Part shown: one piece after another, positions 1-6,169 of the stretch
How positions within the stretch are numbered: the stretch's first letter is position 1
How the letters are laid out: each line of letters starts with the position of its first letter
Source of the DNA: Candidatus Roizmanbacteria bacterium UBA6242
Lineage (GTDB): Bacteria > Patescibacteriota > Microgenomatia > UBA1406 > GWC2-37-13
DNA: 16,951 nt
Direction of reading: 5' to 3'
NCBI GenBank assembly: GCA_002440905.1
Contig: DJWA01000001.1
Location: 1-16,951 of the forward strand
Position numbers and translations under genes: made by a program
Notes under the pieces: generated by a model
What the model was told of the DNA's origin: nothing
The model's input: the letters and a program-made list of their open reading frames with translations, nothing else
Databases searched by the model: none

Positions 1-17
1 ACGACTGCGTTTTTCAT
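1..17 (-). CDS. 5' fragment of a leftward gene running off the left edge
   Basis: Reading leftward from an ATG at 17-15, the visible codons are M-K-N-A-V before the window ends, so no product can be assigned. The gene is supported by a CATAAT hexamer at 29-24 on the same strand, separated from the ATG by exactly 6 nt. This is the leaderless promoter geometry seen at other gene starts in this window. No Shine-Dalgarno sequence is present. With only five codons this is a prediction from promoter context and a typical lysine-rich start. Confidence 0.4.
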
Positions 18-23
18 AAAACT

Positions 24-29
24 ATTATG
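24..29 (-). promoter_or_regulatory. -10 element of the leftward left-edge gene
   Basis: CATAAT on the minus strand (5/6 to TATAAT) ends 6 nt before the ATG at 17, so transcription would start at or next to the start codon. No -35 hexamer is visible at the expected spacing. Confidence 0.4.
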
Positions 30-84
30 TAAATAGTAATAGACAAATAGTAGCCATTTATTTTATTTTTGTCAATTAGGGGAA

Positions 85-90
85 TATAAT
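85..90 (+). promoter_or_regulatory. Candidate -10 element for the exported protein gene at 113
   Basis: A perfect TATAAT lies 22 nt before the ATG at 113, predicting a leader of about 16 nt. No TTGACA-like -35 stands 16-18 bp upstream, and the short leader holds no Shine-Dalgarno sequence. The surrounding sequence is very AT-rich, so chance occurrence is possible. Confidence 0.4.
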
Positions 91-112
91 TAAAATTATC
101 AATTATTTTATT

Positions 113-643
113 ATGAAAAACGTTTTGATTGTTTTCGGGTTTATTATCGCTTTTGCTGGTGGTTATTTCATAAGCCAGAAATATGATTTCAAGGTAGAAA
201 ATAAAACCTTATCAAAGGATAGCGTCGTTGAGGTTTCCCAGTCACCTTCGCCGTCAACAACCGATGAACCTTTGGTTGGCGCCGATGTCGACGAGTACGG
301 GTGTAAGCCATCGGCCGGATATTCGTGGTGTGAGTCTAAAAAGAAATGTATTAGAGAGTGGGAGGAATCATGCGACCCTCAGGTGGAAATCGCTCGGGCT
401 TTAGCCGATAAACACCAATGGAATATTGACGATATTGTCGTGACCGTATCCATGTCCAATACTCAATTTGCCCGTGGATCGGTCCGCGATAAATCATCAA
501 CCACCGGCGGGGGAATGTTTTTGGCGGCCAAGATTGACAACCAATGGGAAATCATATTTGACGGTAATGGTGCTCCAGATTGTATTTTATTGAAGGCTAA
601 TTATTCATTCCCGCAAGATTTCCTTTCGGGGATTTGCGACTGA
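113..643 (+). CDS. Membrane-anchored exported protein with a four-cysteine module
   Basis: A 176-residue protein of unknown function. Residues 4-21 are a hydrophobic N-terminal segment (signal anchor or signal peptide), followed by a Ser/Pro-rich linker (about 40-55). Residues 61-87 form a compact cysteine module with C64, C73, C79 and C87, containing GYSWCESKKKC and a WEE motif. The C-terminal part (about 90-176) has an ARGSV segment, GGGMFLAAK, a QW..IFDGNG motif and two more cysteines (C157, C175). I recall this pairing of modules from exported CPR and archaeal proteins, but know no assigned function. The cysteines suggest disulfides and an extracytoplasmic location. The last 47 bp overlap tail to tail with the MFS gene on the other strand. 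The ATG at 113 is the only start that gives the hydrophobic N-terminus. Confidence 0.8.
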   Translation: MKNVLIVFGFIIAFAGGYFISQKYDFKVENKTLSKDSVVEVSQSPSPSTTDEPLVGADVDEYGCKPSAGYSWCESKKKCIREWEESCDPQVEIARALADKHQWNIDDIVVTVSMSNTQFARGSVRDKSSTTGGGMFLAAKIDNQWEIIFDGNGAPDCILLKANYSFPQDFLSGICD

Positions 644-1784
644 TATAGAATACGATTAAGGCGATCGCCGACATTATGCTGCCGTAATAAAAAGTTGCCG
701 ATGGGTTTATTTTGCTCCAGAGAATTCCACCGATTGAGGACGCCAGGAATATGCCGATCGCCATTAAGGTCTGGTAAAGACCGAAGTAACTTCCCGACTC
801 TTTTTTTTCTATGAACTGAGAAACATAGGCCTTCGAGACTCCATCTGTGAAGGCAATATACAGTCCGTATACAGGGAATATGATCCACAGGTATGCGGGG
901 TCTTTAATGAATCCAAAAAGGAAATAGACAATTGAGAAAATCAATAGTCCGGCGGCAAATACTTTGCGGGCGCCCACTTTATCGGCAAGTTGTCCAGCTG
1001 GAGTGGCGAAGGCAGCCTGAAAGACGTTGTAAAGGACGTAAGTCAAGGTTACCATGATAGTCGTTAATCCCAAGTCCTTGGCGCGAAGGATCAAGAACGC
1101 GTCGGAACTATTTCCGAGCGAGAATATAAAGCTGACGATAAGGAACGTCTTGAGATTGGGATTTAAAGATTTTAAGTCGATCTTCACAAAATGTCTTTTC
1201 TCCTTTTCTACTGTGTGTGTTTTTTCCCTGACCGAAAGCATAAGAATGACAACTGCTATCGCCGACGGGATGAAGGCGAGATAAAACACCAACCTCATGT
1301 TTTCTTTCATGAGGTACAGGAAAAGAAGTCCCAATATGGGACCAAACACGGCCCCCAGGGAATCGAGCGCCCTGTGAAATCCAAAGATCATTCCCCGGTT
1401 ATTGGGGGTCGTATTCTCAAGTAGAAGGCTGTCGCGCGGCGCCGTTCGCAAACCCTTACCCGATCGATCTATAAAGCGGGCAAACAAAACCAAAGGCCAA
1501 CTCGCGGCCAGTCCGATCAAAAGTTTTGATAATGCCCCCAAAGAATAACCGAGGACGACAAACACCTTTCTCTTTTGGAAATAATCGGACAAAGCCCCGA
1601 AGACATATTTGCCGATAGAAGCGGTCGCTTCGGCAATTCCCTCAATCACCCCGACTACTGGTACGGAAGTTTTAAGGACGGTCGTTAGAAAAATCGGGAT
1701 TATGGGGTAGACCATTTCGGCCGAAAGATCGTTGAAGAAGCTGACAAGTCCCAGAACAACAACGTTACGGGGTATTTTTTTCAT
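597..1784 (-). CDS. MFS transporter, 12-helix permease
   Basis: A 395-residue integral membrane protein of the major facilitator superfamily, probably a proton-coupled exporter of a small molecule; the substrate cannot be read from sequence. MFS motif A is visible after helix 2 as GALSDYFQKRK (63-73). The segment at 104-121 (FIDRSGKGLRTAPRD core) is typical of a widespread bacterial MFS subfamily, and a motif-C-like stretch at 142-150 ends in GAVFGP. Hydrophobic segments are spread over the whole length, so it appears full-size. The ATG at 1784 is preceded by TATAAT with a 7-nt gap, predicting a leaderless mRNA. Its 3' end overlaps the exported-protein gene by 47 bp, and its start faces the TIM gene across 24 bp. 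Confidence 0.9.
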   Translation of the reverse strand: MKKIPRNVVVLGLVSFFNDLSAEMVYPIIPIFLTTVLKTSVPVVGVIEGIAEATASIGKYVFGALSDYFQKRKVFVVLGYSLGALSKLLIGLAASWPLVLFARFIDRSGKGLRTAPRDSLLLENTTPNNRGMIFGFHRALDSLGAVFGPILGLLFLYLMKENMRLVFYLAFIPSAIAVVILMLSVREKTHTVEKEKRHFVKIDLKSLNPNLKTFLIVSFIFSLGNSSDAFLILRAKDLGLTTIMVTLTYVLYNVFQAAFATPAGQLADKVGARKVFAAGLLIFSIVYFLFGFIKDPAYLWIIFPVYGLYIAFTDGVSKAYVSQFIEKKESGSYFGLYQTLMAIGIFLASSIGGILWSKINPSATFYYGSIMSAIALIVFYISRKSPKGNLAGMNN

Positions 1785-1791
1785 ATGAATT

Positions 1792-1797
1792 ATTATA
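1792..1797 (-). promoter_or_regulatory. -10 element of the MFS gene (leaderless geometry)
   Basis: A perfect TATAAT on the minus strand ends 7 nt before the ATG at 1784. It shares two bases with the opposing -10 element of the TIM gene (1796-1801). No -35 hexamer is recognisable. Confidence 0.6.
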
Positions 1798-1801
1798 GAA
1801 T
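1796..1801 (+). promoter_or_regulatory. -10 element of the TIM operon (leaderless geometry)
   Basis: TAGAAT (5/6) lies 7 nt before the preferred TIM ATG at 1809. It would sit inside the coding sequence if the upstream ATG at 1785 were used, which is one reason to prefer 1809. It shares bases 1796-1797 with the divergent MFS -10 element. Confidence 0.5.
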
Positions 1802-1808
1802 ATTAATT

Positions 1809-2456
1809 ATGATTTTTCTTTCCCTGAAGACTTACAAAGAAGCAACCGGCGACTCGGTCATAAGATTATTATCTTCTGTCAAATCGATCTTACAGGAATC
1901 CGGTGTTCCGATTTTACCAGTTGCCCAATCCACAGACATCTACAGGATAAGAAAAGAATTAGGGATTGAGGTCTGGGCTCAGCACATGGATCCAATTGAC
2001 CCGGGAAAAAACATGGGCTGGATTTCGCCTTATGCGTTAAAAAATGCCGGAGCTGCCGGAGTTGTCATCAATCACAGCGAGCACAAACTGGATAAAGAAA
2101 CCGCCAAAAAAACCTTGGACAAGGCCAAAGAGTTCGGATTTAAGACCTTGCTTATTGGACACAATGTTGAGGATGTGGTTGAATTCGATTCGTGGGAACC
2201 CGATTATATTTCCTACGAAAGGCCCGACATGATCGGCGGCGGGGTCTCGATGTTGACGGTGGAAAAGGATAACGTCATGAAACTTGTTTTAAAGTTGAAG
2301 CACCCCTTAATTATCGGCGCCGGGGTTTCAACCGGCAACGATGTGAAACAGGCGATATTATTGGGTGCCAAAGGCGCCATTCTGGCGTCAGCCTTTGTGC
2401 TGTCTTCAGATCCGGAAACAAAACTTCGCGAGTTAGTTGCGGGATTCAAGACATGA
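1809..2456 (+). CDS. tpiA: Triosephosphate isomerase, archaeal type
   Basis: Interconverts DHAP and glyceraldehyde 3-phosphate in the cytoplasm. From the ATG at 1809 it is 215 residues, the short archaeal TIM length. Catalytic residues are present: K7 in SLKTYKEATG, H89 in NHSEHKL and E137 in YERPDMIGGG. Other archaeal TIM marks are AQHMDPIDPG (57-66) and the phosphate-loop GAGVSTGNDV (170-179). Two positions are unusual: the conserved Asn two residues before the catalytic Lys is S5, and the phosphate-loop LASG is LASA (192-195). An in-frame ATG at 1785 would add MNYYRILI, but archaeal homologues start near the 1809 ATG and a -10 element fits it. It heads an operon with a Nudix gene (ATGA overlap). 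It is transcribed separately from the other glycolytic genes in this window. Confidence 0.88.
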   Translation: MIFLSLKTYKEATGDSVIRLLSSVKSILQESGVPILPVAQSTDIYRIRKELGIEVWAQHMDPIDPGKNMGWISPYALKNAGAAGVVINHSEHKLDKETAKKTLDKAKEFGFKTLLIGHNVEDVVEFDSWEPDYISYERPDMIGGGVSMLTVEKDNVMKLVLKLKHPLIIGAGVSTGNDVKQAILLGAKGAILASAFVLSSDPETKLRELVAGFKT

Positions 2457-2893
2457 AAGCGGGAATAGATTATATCGGCATCTCCGTTCCTTTTTATTGC
2501 CACGATGGGAAAGGAAATTTTTTGTTACATAAAAGAAGCGACAAGTGCCGCGACGAAAAGGGTCGTTGGGATTTTGGTGGCGGTCAGGTAAAATTTGGTG
2601 AAACTTTGGAAGAAGCTCTATATAGAGAAGTCAAAGAAGAATACGGAGTTGATCCCGTAATTGAAAAACAACTTCCAGCCCATTCGCTTTTACGATTTGA
2701 TGAAAATGTGAAATCCCACTGGCTTATTGTGTCCCACATTGTCAGAGTCGATAAGGACAAAGTGGTTAATAATGACCCGGAAAAAATTGAAGAAATGGGA
2801 TGGTTTAAATTGGATAAATTACCAACCCCCTTGCACTCGGGTGCAAAATATACCCTTGAAAATTACAAACAAGAATTTGATAAATATTTATGA
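2453..2893 (+). CDS. Nudix hydrolase
   Basis: A 146-residue single-domain Nudix protein that should hydrolyse a nucleoside diphosphate linked to another group. The complete Nudix box spans 44-66 (G-x5-E-x7-REVKEEYGV, with metal-binding residues E59, E62 and E63). The substrate cannot be decided from the sequence; WDFGGG before the box and a C-terminal MGWFKLDKLP resemble the small NTP/ADP-ribose-type Nudix proteins. The start codon overlaps the TIM stop (ATGA at 2453-2456), and its own stop overlaps the next ATG (2890-2893). This indicates translational coupling in a three-gene operon. No Shine-Dalgarno sequence precedes the start. Confidence 0.9.
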   Translation: MKAGIDYIGISVPFYCHDGKGNFLLHKRSDKCRDEKGRWDFGGGQVKFGETLEEALYREVKEEYGVDPVIEKQLPAHSLLRFDENVKSHWLIVSHIVRVDKDKVVNNDPEKIEEMGWFKLDKLPTPLHSGAKYTLENYKQEFDKYL

Positions 2894-3876
2894 ACAAAAT
2901 ATTTCCCCAAAAACTGAAAAAAGGAGATGAAGTGAGGATTATTGCGCCGGCAAGGTCGTTATCCATAATAGGCGCGCATAGCCGGGAGATAGCCGATAAA
3001 AGATTTGAAGAGATGGGACTCAAATTGACCTTTGGAAAACACGTCATGGAATCGGACGATTTCGAATCCTCAACAATTGAATCGAGGATAGAAGATCTCC
3101 ATGCGGCATTTTCCGACCCTAAGGTGAAGGCCATTATAACGGTCATCGGAGGATTCAACTCCAACCAGCTATTGAGATATATCGACTGGAATTTGATAAA
3201 AAATAACCCCAAGATATTTTGCGGTTACTCTGACATAACCGTTATGAATAATGCGATTTACGCCAAAACGGGACTTATTAATTACAACGGCCCCCACTAT
3301 TCCTCATTCGGTCAGAAACTCTACATGGATCACACAGTTGAATATTTCAAAAAATGTCTGATGGAAGATGGGGTTTATGAAATATTCCCGAGCGATAAAT
3401 GGAGCGACGATATGTGGTTTATTGACCAGGATAAAAGAGTCCTTACGGACAATCCGGGATATCTTATAATCAATAACGGCCGAGCCGAAGGGACGATAAT
3501 CGGCGGCAACGTCAACACTTTGAATCTTTTACAAGGGACGGAATATTTCCCGGATTTGTCCGATTCGGTATTGTTTATCGAGGACGACGCCGGTACCGCT
3601 CCCCATATTTTTGACCGGGATCTCCAATCGCTCATACACCTGCCGGAATTTAAAGGAGTGAGGGGGATTATTATCGGACGATTTCAGAAAGAGTCTAAGA
3701 TTAATGATGAATTGCTTAAAAAAATAATTTTGACTAAGAAAGAATTGAACGATCTTCCGATTATTGCTAATGCTGACTTCGGTCACACCGACCCAAAGAT
3801 TACTTTTCCAATTGGAGGAGAGGTCTCAATCTTAGCGGAAAATAATCAATCGAAAATAACCGTCCTCAGGCATTAA
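2890..3876 (+). CDS. S66 family peptidase (LD-carboxypeptidase / MccF-like)
   Basis: A 328-residue serine peptidase of family S66, which contains LD-carboxypeptidases that trim murein tetrapeptides in recycling and MccF enzymes that inactivate microcin C-type compounds. The Ser-Glu-His triad is visible: S114 in CGYSDIT, E231 in FIEDDAG and H299 in DFGHTDP. The N-terminal LKKGDEVRIIAPA (9-21) and GGFNSNQLL (87-95) are standard for the family. No signal peptide is present, so it acts in the cytoplasm. The length fits MccF-like members at least as well as classical LdcA, so the substrate is open. It is the last gene of the TIM-Nudix operon and ends in a TTAA shared with the stop of the convergent PAP2 gene. 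Confidence 0.88.
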   Translation: MNKIFPQKLKKGDEVRIIAPARSLSIIGAHSREIADKRFEEMGLKLTFGKHVMESDDFESSTIESRIEDLHAAFSDPKVKAIITVIGGFNSNQLLRYIDWNLIKNNPKIFCGYSDITVMNNAIYAKTGLINYNGPHYSSFGQKLYMDHTVEYFKKCLMEDGVYEIFPSDKWSDDMWFIDQDKRVLTDNPGYLIINNGRAEGTIIGGNVNTLNLLQGTEYFPDLSDSVLFIEDDAGTAPHIFDRDLQSLIHLPEFKGVRGIIIGRFQKESKINDELLKKIILTKKELNDLPIIANADFGHTDPKITFPIGGEVSILAENNQSKITVLRH

Positions 3877-4496
3877 AGAAAGATGTAGGAAAAGATCGCG
3901 GCCGATATCCCCAACAAAACGCCTCCGACAACATCTGTCGTCCAGTGTTCCCCCAATGATACCCGGGATACGAGCATGATGATATTGAATACCAAAAGCA
4001 GACTGGCCATCAAAATCTTCCATGGCATTTTTATTTTCGAGTTGAAGATTATGTAGAGAAAAATAAAAGTCATAAATACCGTTCTCATCGAATGTCCGGA
4101 TGGATATGATGAACCCGGTTGGACGTATGAGGAAGGGAAAAGAAATTCGAGATTGTAACGAAAAAAACGAAAAGGAGGTCCAGGGTGGTGGACAAAATAC
4201 TTGCCGATGATTTCAATAACGTGCGCGGCGGCGAGCGAACCGAAGGTAAGGAATGAAACCATCTTTCTTCTCAAAAGGACGGTCAGAAAAAGAATTCCAG
4301 CCAGTATCTCAAAGCTCCCTACCAAACTAAAACTAGATAAGAATGAGTCATATTTCACAGGTAGATTGTCTTGAAGGCGGACGGTTATGTCAAAATCTAG
4401 GCTGTTGAAAAGATCTTCCTTGACTCCATAGGTAAAGGCCACGAAGGCGAGGAAAAACACCAGGCTTATGGCGACCCAGATTAATTTTTTTCTCAT
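3873..4496 (-). CDS. PAP2-family membrane phosphatase
   Basis: A 207-residue multi-helix membrane protein of the phosphatidic acid phosphatase type 2 superfamily, which dephosphorylates lipid phosphates such as undecaprenyl diphosphate or phosphatidic acid at the outer face of the membrane. Motif C2 is YPSGHS (131-136, nucleophile-assisting H135) and motif C3 is SRVSLGEHWTTD (177-188, with R178, H184 and D188). Motif C1, normally K-x6-RP, reads KYFVHHPGPP (99-108), so the arginine is replaced by G106; R110 or R113 nearby might substitute. About five or six hydrophobic segments are visible. It follows the Tet-like MFS gene with an ATGA overlap (4493-4496), so the two are co-transcribed. Its stop codon interlocks with the S66 peptidase stop in TTAA. 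Confidence 0.87.
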   Translation of the reverse strand: MRKKLIWVAISLVFFLAFVAFTYGVKEDLFNSLDFDITVRLQDNLPVKYDSFLSSFSLVGSFEILAGILFLTVLLRRKMVSFLTFGSLAAAHVIEIIGKYFVHHPGPPFRFFRYNLEFLFPSSYVQPGSSYPSGHSMRTVFMTFIFLYIIFNSKIKMPWKILMASLLLVFNIIMLVSRVSLGEHWTTDVVGGVLLGISAAIFSYIFL

Positions 4497-5650
4497 TTCA
4501 ATTTATACTTCAAATATACCAAAGTGAAAATAAGAATTGCTCCGGCAAAGTAAAAAGCGGAATCTTTGCCCATAACTTGGAACATTTCCCCTCCGATTAT
4601 GGGGCCGACGATCCTTCCAAAAGATCCGGCAGCCTGCATGACTCCCAGAGTTTCCCCGTATTCTTCAGGCGGGACGTTTTCGGTCGCCATAGCCTGGACA
4701 GTCGGCATGGCTAAAGCTTGACCCAATGGCATGAAAAATAGGGCAACGTATAAGAAGTCTGGACTAAAGGACAAGGGGATAAGGAACATACCGATTGCCA
4801 TAAATACAAGAGACCAAAGGAGTATGGTTTTTTCGTGGAACTTCTTGGTGACAAAAGGCAACAACCTCAACTGAAAAAGGACGGCAAGAACACCAATATA
4901 TGTGAATAACCAACCGTTATTGACGGGAGCAAAATTGAATGTTTCTTGAGTCCATAAAGCGAAAGTACCCTGCATGGTTGAGAACGAAGCATTGGTCAGA
5001 AAAAAAACGACAATGAGTAACCCGATTGGATATAGGGATAGGACCCTTTTGAATTCGTCCAAACTGAATTTAGTCCTGGGCGACTTTATGGCGGCTTTAG
5101 TGTTGACGGTTTCTTTCAAGAAAAATATCGTTGTTAGGACGGTCAAGAGGGAAACGGCGGTCGCAAAATACGCAGGCGTAGAGTAAGAAATTTTGGAAAG
5201 GGCGCCGCCTATAGCTGGACCAAAAATGAATCCGAGTCCGAAAGCCGCCCCCATTAGCCCCATTCCCTGGGCGCGGTTTTTCTTGGTTGTTACGTCGGCA
5301 ATATACGCTTGGGCAATTGATATGTTTCCACCGGTTATCCCGTCGATTATTCTAGACAAAAACAATAATGGAAGATTTCCGGCAAGGCCAAGCAAGAGAT
5401 ACCCGAAAGCGCTCCCGAGCTGGCTTATAATGAGAAGTTTTTTACGTCCATACCGGTCGGATAATCGTCCCAGAATCGGCGAAGCTACCAGTTGAAAAAA
5501 AGAATAAACGGCCGTCAACAATCCTATTTGAAGAGGTGAGGCTTCAAACCTTTCAGCAATATATGGCAATAGGGGGAGGATTAGACCGAATCCCAAGAGG
5601 TCTATAAAAACTACCAGAAATATGGTAATTAGCGATCGTTTGTTTTTCAT
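4493..5650 (-). CDS. MFS transporter, TetA/DHA1-like drug:H+ antiporter family
   Basis: A 385-residue 12-helix transporter. Helix 1 carries the intramembrane aspartate typical of TetA-like antiporters (D17 in FIDLLGFGLILP). Motif A follows helix 2 as GRLSDRYGRKK (61-71), and the antiporter motif C is at 134-149 (GAAFGLGFIFGPAIGG). GITGGNISIAQAYIADVT (104-121) is also characteristic of the Tet/MdfA-like group. It probably exports a hydrophobic or amphipathic compound by proton exchange; the real substrate is unknown and tetracycline resistance should not be assumed. It is the first gene of a pair with the PAP2 phosphatase. It has an extended -10 promoter 11 nt upstream of the ATG and diverges from the tRNA-Pro gene. 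Confidence 0.9.
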   Translation of the reverse strand: MKNKRSLITIFLVVFIDLLGFGLILPLLPYIAERFEASPLQIGLLTAVYSFFQLVASPILGRLSDRYGRKKLLIISQLGSAFGYLLLGLAGNLPLLFLSRIIDGITGGNISIAQAYIADVTTKKNRAQGMGLMGAAFGLGFIFGPAIGGALSKISYSTPAYFATAVSLLTVLTTIFFLKETVNTKAAIKSPRTKFSLDEFKRVLSLYPIGLLIVVFFLTNASFSTMQGTFALWTQETFNFAPVNNGWLFTYIGVLAVLFQLRLLPFVTKKFHEKTILLWSLVFMAIGMFLIPLSFSPDFLYVALFFMPLGQALAMPTVQAMATENVPPEEYGETLGVMQAAGSFGRIVGPIIGGEMFQVMGKDSAFYFAGAILIFTLVYLKYKLK

Positions 5651-5661
5651 AAAGAAACTAA

Positions 5662-5670
5662 ATTATATCA
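5662..5670 (-). promoter_or_regulatory. Extended -10 promoter of the Tet-like MFS / PAP2 operon
   Basis: On the minus strand TGATATAAT combines a TGn extension with a perfect -10 hexamer, 11 nt before the ATG at 5650. This predicts a leader of about 5 nt with no room for a Shine-Dalgarno sequence. Confidence 0.6.
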
Positions 5671-5679
5671 ATTATTTTC

Positions 5680-5688
5680 TGTTAAAAT
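5680..5688 (+). promoter_or_regulatory. Extended -10 promoter of tRNA-Pro
   Basis: TGTTAAAAT (TGn plus TAAAAT, 5/6) lies 10 nt before the tRNA 5' end, placing the transcription start about 4 nt upstream of the mature tRNA. No clear -35 is visible. It would drive both the tRNA and the downstream DUF192 gene. Confidence 0.5.
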
Positions 5689-5698
5689 AGAAGCTGCA

Positions 5699-5772
5699 CG
5701 GGACGTAGCTCAGATGGCTAGAGCGCAGCGTTTGGGACGCTGAGGCCGCGAGTTCAAGTCTCGCCGTCCCGA
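5699..5772 (+). tRNA. trnP: tRNA-Pro (anticodon TGG)
   Basis: A complete 74-nt cloverleaf. The acceptor stem is CGGGACG (5699-5705) paired with CGTCCCG (5765-5771), with discriminator A5772. The D stem is GCTC/GAGC (5708-5711/5721-5724). The anticodon stem CAGCG/CGCTG encloses the loop TTTGGGA (5731-5737) with anticodon TGG at 5733-5735. The T stem GCGAG/CTCGC encloses TTCAAGT. The 3' CCA is not encoded (CTA follows). The downstream DUF192 start codon begins only 3 nt after the discriminator base. Confidence 0.97.
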
Positions 5773-5775
5773 CTA

Positions 5776-6165
5776 ATGAAAAAAATCTTCGTCATGATCT
5801 TTATCGTTGTCGCGATTGTCGCCTATTTCTTTTTGGCCAATCGTTCGCCGTTTATAAAATACGAACTCGAAGGTAGGACTTATCAATTAATGACCGCCAA
5901 GACAGAATCGGAACGGGTTAAAGGCTTAATGGATTATAGGAGCAAAAAAGATTTAAAAGGCGCCGACGGAATGATCTTCATTTTTCCAAGAAAAGATTAC
6001 CGTCAGTTTTGGAACCAGAACACCTATCTTGACTTGGATGTCTATTGGGTTGACGGAAAAAAAGTCGTTGGCAAGGATAAACTACCGTCAATTGAAAAGT
6101 CAAAGGACCTTGTAGTTATCTATTCACCCGAGAAGGTCGACAGAGTAATAGAGATAGTCAAATAA
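5776..6165 (+). CDS. Membrane-anchored DUF192 protein
   Basis: A 129-residue protein with one N-terminal hydrophobic helix (about 4-21) and a DUF192 domain outside the membrane. Family marks in order are GLMDYR (50-55), GMIFIF (65-70), FWNQNT (78-83, where FWM.NT is usual) and LDLDVYWVDGKKV (85-97). DUF192 is a small beta-rich exported domain of unproven function. The ATG at 5776 lies 3 nt downstream of tRNA-Pro, and I see no separate promoter between them. The mRNA is therefore probably released from the tRNA by 3' processing and would have an almost leaderless 5' end. It converges with pgk, with 4 bp between the stop codons. Confidence 0.88.
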   Translation: MKKIFVMIFIVVAIVAYFFLANRSPFIKYELEGRTYQLMTAKTESERVKGLMDYRSKKDLKGADGMIFIFPRKDYRQFWNQNTYLDLDVYWVDGKKVVGKDKLPSIEKSKDLVVIYSPEKVDRVIEIVK

Positions 6166-6169
6166 ATTA

